NCBI RefSeq assembly: GCF_027943255.1
Contig: NC_072893.1
Span: forward strand, 58,312,001 to 58,376,000
From: Anastrepha obliqua
Lineage: Eukaryota; Arthropoda; Insecta; Diptera; Tephritidae
DNA length: 64,000 nt
Reading direction: 5' to 3'
The notes below the pieces were generated by a model. The model searched no databases, was not told the DNA's origin, and saw only the letters and a list, made by a program, of their open reading frames with translations. The first letter of the stretch is position 1; each line of letters starts with the position of its first letter. The position numbers and the translations under genes were made by a program. Positions 33,128 through 43,853 of this stretch are shown here, piece after piece.

Positions 33128-34195
33128 TTGGAAAAAGCAGCTATTAGTGCTTTTGCTATGTCTGAATTTGGTATCCCCGCAAAACTAATACGGCTATGTA
33201 AGATGACGTTGCTCAACACCAGCAGCGCCGTCAGAATTGGGAAGGACCTCTCCGAGCCGTTTGATACCAAACGAGGTTTCAGACAGGGTGACTCACTGTC
33301 GTGTGACTTCTTTAACCTGATGTTGGAGAACATCGTACGAGCCGCAGAACTTAATCGCTCAGGCACAATATTTTATAAGAGCGTACAATTGTTGGCGTAT
33401 GCCGATAATATCGATATCATCGGCCTTAACAACCGCGCTGTTAGTTCTGCCTTCTCCAAACTGGATAAAGAGGCAAAGCGAATGGGTCTGGTGGTGAACG
33501 AGGACAAAACGAAGTACCTCCTGTCTTCAAACAAACAGTCGGCGCATTCGCGTATCGGCACCCACGTCACTGTAGACAGTTATAATTTTGAGGTTGTAAA
33601 AGACTTCGTGTATTTGGGAACCAGCATTAACACCTATAACAATGTCAGCCTTGAAATCCAACGTAGAATCTCTCTTGCCAACAAGTACTACTTTGGACTA
33701 AGTAGGCAACTGAGCAGTAAAGTCCTCTCTCGACGAACAAAACTAACACTCTACAAGACTCTCATCATGCCCGTCCTAACGTATGGCGCAGAAGCTTGGA
33801 CGATGACAACATCCGATGAAGCGACGCTTGGAGTGTTCGAGAGAAAGATTCTGCGTAAGATTTTTGGACCTTTGCATGTTGGCAACGGCGAATATCGCAG
33901 ACGATGGAACGATGAGCTGTATGAGCTTTACGACGACATAGACATAGCGCAGCGAATAAAGATCCAGCGGCTTCGTTGGCTGGGTCATGTCGTCCGAATG
34001 GATACAAACGCTCCGGCTTTGAAAGTATTCGATGCGGTACCAGCTGGTGGTAGCAGAGGAAGAGGAAGGCCTCCTCTGCGTTGGAAAGATCAGGTGGAGA
34101 AGGACTTGGCTTCACTTGGTGTGTCCAATTGGCGCCGGTTAGCACGAGAAAGAAACGACTGGCGCGCTTTATTAAGCTCGGCCAAAATCGCGTAA
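33128..34195 (+). CDS. LINE reverse transcriptase, C-terminal half
   Basis: The frame enters within the palm domain (AMSEFGIPAKLIRLCKMTLL), then KRGFRQGDSLSCDFFN (motif B). The catalytic box reads LAYADNIDI, where LINE reverse transcriptases have YADD: the second Asp is Asn. KRMGLVVNEDKTKYLL, VKDFVYLGTSI (motif E region), IMPVLTYGAEAW, LRWLGHVVRMD and the C-terminal GSRGRGRPPLRWKDQVEKDL follow. The endonuclease domain and motif A are lost by 5' truncation. No stop interrupts the frame. The enzyme would be inactive both through truncation and through the missing Asp. The clade (RTE-like or another GRGRP-tailed group) is unresolved. Confidence 0.85.
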   Translation: MEKAAISAFAMSEFGIPAKLIRLCKMTLLNTSSAVRIGKDLSEPFDTKRGFRQGDSLSCDFFNLMLENIVRAAELNRSGTIFYKSVQLLAYADNIDIIGLNNRAVSSAFSKLDKEAKRMGLVVNEDKTKYLLSSNKQSAHSRIGTHVTVDSYNFEVVKDFVYLGTSINTYNNVSLEIQRRISLANKYYFGLSRQLSSKVLSRRTKLTLYKTLIMPVLTYGAEAWTMTTSDEATLGVFERKILRKIFGPLHVGNGEYRRRWNDELYELYDDIDIAQRIKIQRLRWLGHVVRMDTNAPALKVFDAVPAGGSRGRGRPPLRWKDQVEKDLASLGVSNWRRLARERNDWRALLSSAKIA

Positions 34196-34222
34196 GCGGT
34201 TATCGCGCCAATTAAGAAGAAG
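33128..34222 (+). mobile_element. Non-LTR retrotransposon, 5'-truncated, long open frame
   Basis: A single frame of 355 codons runs to TAA at about 34195 and is followed by the family 3' tail (GCGTAAGCGGTTATCGCG at about 34189-34206) and a short AAG microsatellite. Other copies lie at 26575-27245 (plus) and 52729-52780 (minus, tail only). This is the best preserved LINE in the window. Confidence 0.85.
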
Positions 34223-34224
34223 AA

Positions 34225-35780
34225 GAGAGTGCTTTTGCTATGTTAGATAGAATCGGCAAAATGTTGGAGCGAATAGTGTACAACAGAATCTCAGCCAGTT
34301 TGGTTTTCGAAAAGCGCACTCGACAGTGGATACCATAAGTATGGTAATGAGCATTACTCAAAAAGCCACAAGATGCAGGAACTTGAAGAAGTAGAAGATG
34401 CAACTACTGTGCTATGGTAACACTAGACATAAAAAATGCATTCAATTTTGCGAGCTGGAGCCAGATAATGGGAGGGCTCGCAGCATTTAAAGTTCCGGCG
34501 GACTTACAGCGCATTATTGGCGACTATTTCAACAATAGGCTGGAGCTCTACGACACGCAAGTTGGCGTTATACAATATAAGGTGACCGGTGGTGTGCCAC
34601 AAGGCTCGGTACTTGGTCCAACACTATGGAACGCAATGTACGACGGCGAGATTAAAATATCCCTTCTCGTAGAAGCAACCCGTGCTGGGTACGCTGATGA
34701 CATCGCGTTGGTGGAAGTAGACAAACGTGTCGAGCCACTGAGGCCATATGCAATGACGCAATTTCACGTATACGAAAATGATTGATAGCAGCAAAACTGG
34801 AACTTGCAGCGCAGAAGACGAAAGTAGTTTTGCTTAGCAAAAGAAGGGCACTCGATGAGATCGTAATCCCGGTAGACGGGCACTCCATAAGGGTTGAACC
34901 GTACTTGAAATGCCTAGAAACTATTCTTGACTCGAGAATAACGTACAAGGATCATTGTGAGGCAGTCAGGAAAAAGCGCAGCTAGTACACTCGGGAAGAA
35001 AACCGACAGCTGTTTTCAATTGTCGCCACATGTACAATATAATAACATATGCGTTGCCGATCTAAGCAAATGCGAAAAAATCGCGTACGAAAGAAATAAA
35101 AACCACACATAGACTTAGCGCGCTTAGGGTCACGAGCGCTTATCGCATTGTTTCAGACCATAGCAGTCATATGGAGGAAAATCCCTATAGATCTCTCGGT
35201 CAAAGAGCTGAAGAGGTTGTATAACCTACCGCTAGGTGTTATAAAAGAAAAAGAGAGGCAGCGAACCATCTGAGAGTGGCAGCAACGCTGGGGCCTTTCA
35301 AAAAATGATCATTGGACGCACAAACTGATACCAAACAAATCGAAATGTTATCGAAGGAAACACAGGGAAGTTTACTTCTATGTGACGCAACTGCTGAGCG
35401 GTCACGCATGTTTTAAAGAGTATCTACACCGCTTTAATTTGAAAAATGACCCCTTCTGCCTGGTCCGCCCTGACGAACCAGAGAGTGCAAAGCGTGTGCT
35501 ATTCCGGTACCCACGTTTCAACACCGCAAGAATACCTTTGCAGGTTTTTTGGCGAGCATCCCACAGAGACAAACCATACGATGCAAATGTGTGATAAACC
35601 TGCAAACTGACGAGCATTAATTGGTGTAGCAGCGCTTATAATCAAAACGCTGCGTGATGAAGGAAAGCGAACCTGCGCCATCTACAGCTTGATCTCCAAG
35701 CTGATAGAAATGATGAAGAATTGTTGAAAGACGAACACCAAACAGATTCTCGTACTGACAGAGACTGACTGATTTCAGTT
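34225..35780 (+). pseudogene. R1-like non-LTR retrotransposon, decayed
   Basis: It begins right after the tail of the preceding LINE with LDRIGKMLERIVYNRI-like sequence in shifted frames. An open stretch 34414-34785 reads MVTLDIKNAFNFASWSQIMG (motif A), GGVPQGSVLGPTLWNAMYDG (motif B) and AGYADDIALVEV (intact catalytic box). LAAQKTKVVLLSKRR and YLKCLETILDSRITYK follow in another frame. The C-terminal part (TQLLSGHACFKEYLHRFNL near 35380-35440, then PRFNTARIPL) resembles R1-type cysteine-containing tails. Many frameshifts make it inactive. Confidence 0.75.
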
Positions 35781-35794
35781 TATATAAAAATATA

Positions 35795-35840
35795 TAGTGA
35801 TAGAAATAGAAATAGAAATAGAGATAGATATAGAAGGAAA
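35795..35840 (+). repeat. ATAGAA-type microsatellite at a LINE 3' end
   Basis: A run of GATAGAAATAGAAATAGAAA and variants follows the R1-like fragment and probably is its 3' tail. Confidence 0.6.
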
Positions 35841-38469
35841 GACGAAAAGGGAGATAAATCCACTTACCGTCTTTAAATAAAAAGTTAACACCAAAGAATC
35901 TTAAATGATATTCAGTCTAGCAGTATTTCTGCCGAATAGAGGCTGCAAGAGCCAGGAAAGCTAGTTGCATTTCATGCCCTAAAGTTCGGCCAGCGCATAT
36001 TTAACTGTCATCTGACCAAGAGCGGGAAACAGTTAGCTTAAGGATTATCTTAAGCTTAAATAAATTCTATTCTAACATGGTTCAACTCGCATACAATTTC
36101 CTTTAATATCTCTGTGTTCTGATACGCTTAACAATTTGATAAGAAAGTACTCACAAGCTCCATTGAGAGAAGGAAAGACAGGGAAATTAGTCAGGAATTT
36201 GCAACCTAATTTTGAACACATTGCCAATTCAAAGAATGCTTGTCTATCGCAGTAAATATTGTAATTCTTAAAGGATACTACAGTGCTAAATAATCAATTT
36301 TAATATAAGGTATTATAATATAATAAAATAAAAAAATTAGAAGTCAGCAAAGAAGAAAAAAGCTTAAATTTATAGTATGTGGAGAGTTTTCAGCAAAAAC
36401 AAGCTATTCCATCAATGAATAATTTAATGGATTATTGAAAATATGACCTTGCAATCACATACCATGACCACTCAAGCATATTGCGCCACCCTGTTTGGAG
36501 AAATTCCATTTACACTCAATTAATCTTATTGAATTATGCAAACGTATGCAAAATTATGCAAAAGTACTAAGTGAAACCATTAGATCGAAATAATTCCACT
36601 TAAAATTTTATTGCTGCATAAATTTATTCATAGCATATATTTCTTCAAGTCAGCAGACGAATGAGGCAATTTCAATAAAAACCAAAAACCTACTTTACAT
36701 ATGTATAAGTAATATATATATAAGTATGTATGTGGCACACTTTTAGTTTGCGTTCATTACATATTGCCTACTCAGAGAGTAAACTGCAATTGACCCAATT
36801 TGAACTCTATTGATAGTTGAATATTTAAAATCTTGGTATGTGAGCTAAGCAGCAGTTTTATTCTTCATAGTAGAAGAATTTTACATTTCCTTTATATGGA
36901 AATGCTCTTGTTCAGCATTACCGATTATAAACCGCGCAAAAAAAACGATAGCACACAAATATATTTTGGACAGTTGTGACTATTTTTTTTTTAAAGTTAA
37001 TTATTTTTGTATAAAAGTATAGCTCCTTGTTTAGTAAAAACGATTTAAATCCAATTTTAAAATCTTGTATAAAAATTTGAAAATATCCATAAACTTCCAT
37101 GTTTTTAATTAGCATTTCCAGACATTTGATTTTTTATCATATTTTCCCCTGTCGTGCATTTGTTATATGAACAAAATGCAAAACAGTGTCAATGAAAAAA
37201 ATTATAAAATATCAAAGAAGCTTTTTAGCTACGTGAAACTTGCACTTTATTATTATACTAAAATTTAATAAGCTTCAAAAGTGCCAAAAACTGTTCCGAG
37301 TACCAAAAATTTTTCCGAAAAATTCGAATTAAAGCCCAAGGAATGGAGATGAAAGGTTTCTGCCATTTTTTTATAAGTTTGAAACTTTGATTTGTATAGT
37401 TTTTATTAGACTATGAGTTATAATTTTATAAGAATATAATATAATGTACATTAATAAAAAATTAAAAATTAAAATATTCAAATGTGCTTCCGCTTGTTAC
37501 GGGTGTCGCACAGTGGGGACTTTTTTTACAAATTTTGTTCAAAAATGGCTACAGGATCCAAGTATTGACCGATTTTAATACTTCTTATTTTAAAATCCTC
37601 GCCAAATAATTTTGGAAGAGACTTTCTAGACTCGAATTTCCTTCTTTTTTATTATGTGAATCCTCTTTGTGAAAAAATTCGGAAAAACTTTAAAAATAAA
37701 AAAATGTAAGTATTGACATTCGGTTTGGCATTTTTTATTGTAGTTCTAATCGCCGGTAGTATATCCTGGCAAGTACACAAATTTCCAGCCCCTGTTAAGA
37801 CGCGGAATCCTCTCCCAACTACCTAAAAACTTAAACATTAATATTTTTCAAGGACAAACCTAGAATATTCTCCACAAAAATATCAAAAAATTTATGTATT
37901 CGTTATTGTGCTTTCGGGGTGAAATTGAAGGTCAGTTCAAAGTCAAACACAGAATATTCACCGGAAAACCTTCAAAGTAATCATGTTGGCTTTGATTTAC
38001 TCATCTGGCCTAAGCTGTTTTGATTTTGTTTGTGACAATTTGTTGACATGACATTTCGTTTAGTCTGATTTCTAACTTTTATTAATGATTCTACTTGCAA
38101 TTATTGCGTGAACCTTGATATAATCATCTGCCCAGAATTGCAAAACATTGTGAGTTAAAATTTATTTTGCTTGTGGCTGAAACGTAAAAACTTTTGAATT
38201 ATTTGTTAACTTTTTCTTTATTTAAGTTTTGGGAATAATCATGAATGTGTTATAATTAGTAAGCCCTATTCATGCGTCAAATTATTTGAATTAGAACATC
38301 ATGATAGAAATGGAAGTTCATCTTAGCCTTAATAAAAAAATTACCCTTCTATAGATGCTGATGGTGAAACATTACTAAATAAACAGTTAGAGAATACCTT
38401 CATACAGATTTTTAAAGCAAAGCTAAATAAAGCATTAATAATTTTCGAAAAAAAATATTAAAAATGGCT
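35841..38469. other. Intron, unassigned
   Basis: AT-rich. A TTGCGCCACCCTGT block at 36481-36494 resembles the right terminus of the MITE and D,D41D families, but no partner was found. Confidence 0.4.
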
Positions 38470-39060
38470 GACAGAGGATTTTGTTTTAAGCAATTTTGGT
38501 AAACGTGGGAGACCAAGATATGCAAGTTTTGCAGAATGCTCCCGAAGTACAAACAATTGAAAAGTAAATAATATTATTGAAAATTATTATGCAGATGAAT
38601 TTAAAGAAGCTTTTTTTAAAACTTTGAAAGATTCTGGGTGAAAAAATTATATCGTGATATTCAGAATTTGTTTAAATAAGAGGATCAACATGAAAAAATA
38701 TGGTTTTTAATGAGAATGAAAGCTTAGCGCTCATAGAGGATTTAAAGCTATTAAAATGGCAATATGAGACGTTAAGAAAATATACAGAGGCAAAGGAAGT
38801 TGACTTATTTCCATTGTATAAATCTTTATATTCAGCAAAATATTCTTGTTATCCTCCCAAGGAGAGTATCACCGATAGCGAAAAAACAGTTCAGATCAAA
38901 TTACAATCATTGCTGGACCATACTTCTTCACGTACATTAAAAACACCCAGTGTTATGGAAAAATTGTTTCCCATAAAGAAGCTTCTTCACATCGTATTAA
39001 TATTTAAAATTTTTTGTTTCAAATTTGAACTTTTTTGTACGCAGATTAAAGTCCCAAAAT
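38470..39060 (+). pseudogene. Remnant of a DNA-transposon-associated reading frame
   Basis: An upstream frame reads GKRGRPRYASFAECSR and then a degenerate TEEL-type block. The open stretch 38700-39060 reads NENESLALIEDLKLLKWQYE, LFPLYKSLYSAKYSCYPPKE and IKLQSLLDHTSSRTLK. The pattern GRPR-SF-ECS, then A(L)-x-IxxL-xx-YxxLR, then YP-Y-x-A-K-x-CYP and LQSLLDHT is one I associate with a repetitive arthropod transposon protein, recalled rather than checked. The family name is not settled and no termini were found. Confidence 0.45.
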
Positions 39061-39568
39061 AAATTTTGATTAATGGAAAAATTTCCAAAATCGCAATAAG
39101 TAAAATTTCTATAAATGAAAAAATGTTTTAACGAACTTCCTCTTAGTTTTATATTTCGCACATAAAGGCTATGATTCGTTAACTCGCCGCGAGGATAACA
39201 TTGAGTAAAATTGCCAATTATATGATCAACCGTTGTTACTTAATTGAGAAAAATATGTAAAAATAACTATAACATTTAAATATGTAAATATAAAATATAA
39301 ATATTTTTAATAAAGATGAAAGTTGTGTATACTTTTAAACGATTTTTCGAAGCACTTTTCCCATTCCGCGATAACATCACGTAAGTGAATTGAATGCATC
39401 AATCCTCACTTTCTGAAGCATTGTCTTCAAGGGAGAAGGGAGAACTTCTATAATGTGTTTGCTTTATTATTATTATCATATATGTGAACGAGTGTTGAAC
39501 GTACTCGTTTGATCGAACTGTCATTCGAACACCGACAGCCACCCGTAAACGATCGAATTTAACCAAAA
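39061..39568. other. Flank and 5' UTR of the 39.6-kb microgene
   Basis: AT-rich until about 39470, then a less AT-rich stretch with GTTGAACGTACTCGTTTGATCG that would form the 5' UTR. ATCATATATG at about 39477 could be a weak TATA-like element. Confidence 0.35.
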
Positions 39569-39713
39569 ATGTAAGTAAATTGTAAAAATATATAATTACA
39601 TATGGTTTTTGTAATAAATTTATTATAGGACGAGTTTTAATAAACTCAAACCCATCCAAAAAGATGTCATGGAGAAGTATATGGCTAGCAAAGAGTGCAA
39701 TTGGAAGCCCTGA
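39569..39713 (+). CDS. Spliced 28-residue microprotein gene with split start codon
   Basis: AT at 39569-39570 precedes a GTAAGT donor at 39571. The intron is 58 bp (39571-39628) with a TTTATTATAG acceptor, and exon 2 begins with the G that completes ATG. The context ACCAAAATG is the preferred fly start. The frame MTSFNKLKPIQKDVMEKYMA then SKECNWKP ends at TGA 39711-39713. An AATAAA signal lies near 39820. Intron size, splice sites, start context and poly(A) signal are mutually consistent. The protein has no signal peptide or membrane segment and I do not recognise it. It could also be a truncated relic of a longer gene. Confidence 0.45.
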
Positions 39714-39924
39714 ACTACTCAGGGAAATAAGTACCTGCAAATTTGAATTTTAGTTTTAAGTATTTAGTGAAGGATTTTTGATTTCATAAGTTGTTTTGAA
39801 TTTTATTTTATTTTTTTAATAAAGTATATTCTTTAAAAAAAATATCGGGAATTGTTCATTTAAAAAGCGCGCGTTACACATATGTCAAAATTTTTTTTGC
39901 TGGAATATTGGTACAACTGTCCTT

Positions 39925-40625
39925 TATAGTGTCGCAGAGTTTGAGCGTGATCTGTAAATTATCTTGTTTTGGGCATTTGGGCGATTTTAACTATGGGAAA
40001 AAATATCGAACAAAGAATTTGTCTTAAATTTTGTGATTTTGTGTTTTGAACGGGACTTCGTTTGCCGAATCGTTGAAAATGTTGCAGAAAGCCTATGGCG
40101 AGTGAGCTTTATCAAAAATAAGGCATTTGCAGAGGGTCAAGAAGTCGGGGAAGACTTGTCTTCAACGGCTGAAAGGTCGACAAAGTCAAGAAAATGGTGC
40201 TGGAAAACCAAACGACAAATAAAGGATTTTATTTGGAAGTTATGCGACGTTTGAGGCCCAATTTGTGGAAAGAAAGCTCATGGATCTTGCACCATGATAA
40301 CGCACCGTCTCACAAGGATCATATTGTGAACACTTTTTTGACCAAAAACTCGACAAATATCATCGAACAACCACCGTATTCACCGGGTTTAGGCCCCTGT
40401 GACTCTTTTCTTTCCACTAAAAACTTAAACTGCCACACCGCGGACGCCGCTTTGAGTCGATAGAGACCATTAAGGAGAATTCGCTGAAGGAGCTGAAGAA
40501 GATCTCTTCAAAAGCGTTTAAAAGGTGCTTTGATGACTGGACGAATCGTTGGTATATGTGTATTGCTTCGAATGGAGCCTATTTTGAAGGCGACAAAATA
40601 AATGTTGATGATTAAACAATTATTT
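39925..40625 (+). mobile_element. D,D34D mariner, internally deleted (mellifera-like)
   Basis: It shares its 5' sequence (TATAGTGTCGCAGAGTTTGA onward) with the copy at 63577-64000. The N-terminal frame starts ATGGGAAAAAATATCGAACA at about 39993 and breaks after LKFC by a frameshift also present in the other copy. A deletion joins about 40200 to the catalytic domain. There HHDNAPSH carries Asp 40296-40298 and PPYSPGLGPCDSF carries Asp 40401-40403, 34 residues between. The end reads FDDWTNRWYMCIASNGAYFE then GDKIN. The first Asp is deleted. Mellifera-subfamily resemblance is by motif only. Confidence 0.75.
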
Positions 40626-43339
40626 TGCGTTTTATTGTACAATTACAGGTACTTTTCTGATAGAGTGTATGTGATAAAAATAAATAAAAAATTAATTTGT
40701 ATGAGTATTATCTTTTTATTTCGCCTTAAGTATGATAAAAATACTTTACATTCAAGTTAAAAAATATTTTAAACACTTTTACAAGAATGCACATGTGTAC
40801 ATATATTTTCGATTTAGAGAAAAATTCAGTAAGGAATATCTCATTTGGTCTCTTATTGTTTGGCCGCTTCAGGAATCCGCAAGGGAAAGTTTGTAAATGA
40901 GCTAAAATAACTAACCATGTACATATTTACGCTGTGCCTCTAGATGCCTCCGCACTATTTTTTCAAACACAAAAACAAGGGCGAATCCATGGTTATATAT
41001 TAGTTGTGTTTATTAAATTTGACAACAGTTTTGACAGTTTCACGTCATTGTAATCTCAAAACCCGATCCAAAGCATTGAAAAATTTGTAAACTCTTGTGA
41101 ATTGAAAATAAGTTAAGATCCGTTGCATTCGTGGGTTTGACTGCGACACAGCTTATACGATTGACGTCTTACGTTATTTCGAATGGTTGTTGATCGTTGC
41201 ACGGATGTGATGATTCAACAATTTTATATTATTGCTAAAATAACACAGCTCACATAAGTAAATACCATATACTTAGTTGGAAGTGATAGCTATTTATTTT
41301 AGATTCAAAATTTTTTATCATGTGTTAAATTTCTTGTGAATTGTTCGTTAGTATACGGTAAAGGTCTTAGACGTGATCAGCGTGTGCAAACCATACATTT
41401 TTATCTTGTAAATCAATGATCCGCCTGAGAAACCTTCTGCGTATAAAATAACGTAACCCTGTTGCCAAGTTCGCCTTGGTGGCCAAATTCGAATTCACAA
41501 ATTCAGGCTTATGAAATTCACTCTTTCTTGGTGTGATGTAAGACTGGTTTCCAAAGTATTTTTGTACGCAGAACACTAGAAAAGCAGAGGTAAGAACACC
41601 CAAACTCACCGTTTTTATGGCTTTTCATATCCACTTTTCTCAAAACCATGACGAATCGGATACCACGGCGTGCTAGAAACATTATTCCATACTCAAATTA
41701 AAGTTTTATATAGTAGTCAAATTAAAGCTGTATCCAAACAATAAATAAACAAAAAATGTGTTAGGTACACTAAAATACATTGGAAACCAACATCATACAT
41801 AAAGAAAAAACATGCAGGTCTGCGTAATCAGGTCTGCGCAATCAGCTATATAGCACCAATATAAAATAGAACTAAACCAGAAACATAATGACATTTTGGA
41901 CTGTTTGCCACTGGGACCATGAAATTTTTGAAAATGGTAACTTATTATATATTTTAAAAACTGTATACTATAAATGATTTTTTTAAATGAATCATCAGCT
42001 GTATCTGTAAGAATGTGAATAGCGATAGAAGTAGAGAAATTTTTTTTTTTATCGAAGAGCTCTAAATTCAAATAAAAATCATTCGAAAATTTTGTATGAA
42101 AAAAATGCAATAAGTCGCAAAATCGAGAGAATTGAGAATGTAATTTTGAATATACAAGTACAGTGTAACCTCTCCTAATGACTTGTTTTCTATACCAAAT
42201 CTTATGTATCGGAATCCCTCTTGAATGGACAAAAACTGACCGACGGTGAATGTGCGTCCACTCTAAAGTTAAAATTTTAAGTCAATTGATGAAGATTTAT
42301 TCGAGCTAAGCTTCGAGTAGGTTTGAAAAATTTTCTTTAAAAAGAACGCGTTTAACACATTGAGTGTCAAGTGAATTTGAAGATAATCTTCACTGGAGCC
42401 AAAGCGAGGATTTTATTGGAAAAAGGTGCTAAATTAATGTATGTTAATTCCAAAGCGATCAACGTTCTGCTTTGCTGATTATTTTGAATTTTGGCCCTTT
42501 TTTATATGTCGCTGGTTTTGGTTTTTTTGTGCAACATGGCGCTGTATAACCGAATTAGAATAGTACAACTCATCAAAACGAAATGAAATTTGGACTAAAT
42601 TTTTTTTTCCATTCTAAAAACATAAAAAATCGTCTAATGTGAAATAAATCCTATAGTGGGCCTTCAAGCAAAAAAAACCGTTCTGTTTGTATCGGCGATT
42701 TTATTTTAGTGGAGGCTAGATTTTCGCGTTCTTGTTGCACATCGGTGTAAGAAACTATGGGAACGCTGCGTTTTGGATATAAGATATGATCAGCAGTTCT
42801 ATGTAAAACACAGCCAGAAATATTTTTGTGGAATATGTTCACCACCTAACTCTTCAATAAATGGATATTTTTTGTCTCTTATGTGGGAAAGCGCAAATAC
42901 AATAGCAATACAAAGCGCAATACAAAGGGATTTAATGGTTTCAAATGCACCACAAATATATTTGTCTTAGAATTCTACTATAAGTGTCCTAATATCACAA
43001 AGCTCAAATTCCAACTTAAACGCTAGAAATAGGTCAAAACTCAAAATGTGTAGATGTTTCGTTAGGGTGCGTTTTTTGATTTTATAATAATTAATGCTGT
43101 AAACTTTAGTAATTATATATTTTTGATTTATTTTATATTATCGTATTTTATTAATTTAGTAAACATAAAATTAATAATTGTATGCATGCTTTTGTATATC
43201 TAAATATACTTATCATTCAATATAATTTCTTTTATTATAATTTTATTATAATTATTTTAGTTAATATTTCGATTTTTTAGCGTGTGCACAAAATTATCTT
43301 TTATGGGTTTTTTTTTTTTTCAATGCTTCTTTTTTGTAG
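40626..43339. other. Intron, mostly unassigned
   Basis: AT-rich. ORFs at 41367-41609 and 42651-42970 show no recognised motif. Confidence 0.35.
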
Positions 43340-43416
43340 TGGCCGCCGATGCCTAACAGCGCTCAAGAGACCGTTGACCTTTTAGCTGCCAGTTTTAAAC
43401 CTACCTGGTGTGAGTG
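43340..43416 (+). other. Possible small plus-strand exon
   Basis: A long pyrimidine tract and CTTTTTTGTAG at 43329-43339 is followed by 77 nt open in one frame (WPPMPNSAQETVDLLAASFK and beyond) and a GTGAGTAT donor at 43417. It is on the strand opposite the host gene. No partner exon was found, so chance cannot be excluded. Confidence 0.2.
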
Positions 43417-43589
43417 GTGAGTATCCAGTATTAAGCTAAGTACATTTATCAGATATACCTGTATGTCTCATCTCCTCCACATAAAAAGGAAAACAAAAAA
43501 ACTGTAGGCTTTATTTCTGCAATGGTCTAAATCTTAAACTGAAGGAGTTTTGAAGGTTCTGAGAAACTGCAATTTAGACGCAATAACTA

Positions 43590-43853
43590 AGGAATTCGGA
43601 ACTCACAGAGAGAACATTGGTTCGAATCTCGGTGAAACACCAAAATTAAAAAAAACATTTTTGCCCCTCGGCAGGCAATGGCAAACCTCCGAGTGTATTT
43701 CTGCCATGAAAAAGCTCCTCATAAAAGTATCTGCCGTTCGGAGTCGGTTTGAAACTGTAGGTCCCTCCATTTGTCGAACAACATCAAGACGCACACCACA
43801 AATAGGAGGAGGAGCTCGGCCAAACACCCAAAAAGGGTGTATATATATATAAA
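43590..43853 (+). mobile_element. tRNA-derived SINE, near full length
   Basis: GGTTCGAATCT at 43619-43629 matches a polymerase III B box. The body follows: CCCCTCGGCAGGCAATGGCA, GCCGTTCGGAGTCGG, CTGTAGGTCCCTCCATTTG, GGAGGAGGAGCTCGGCCAAA and a GGGTGT plus TA-repeat tail. The A-box region is degenerate. The same body occurs on the minus strand at 60080-60275, and the tail alone at 1842-1898. It resembles a SINE I associate with tephritid flies. Confidence 0.7.

Noticed and set aside
36481..36494. TTGCGCCACCCTGT, like a MITE or D,D41D terminus
   Set aside because: A single 14-bp match without interior similarity or a partner end.
42162..42185. CAGTGTAACCTCTCCTAATG, like a Tigger terminus
   Set aside because: It follows a TA but no matching inverted end or transposase was found nearby.
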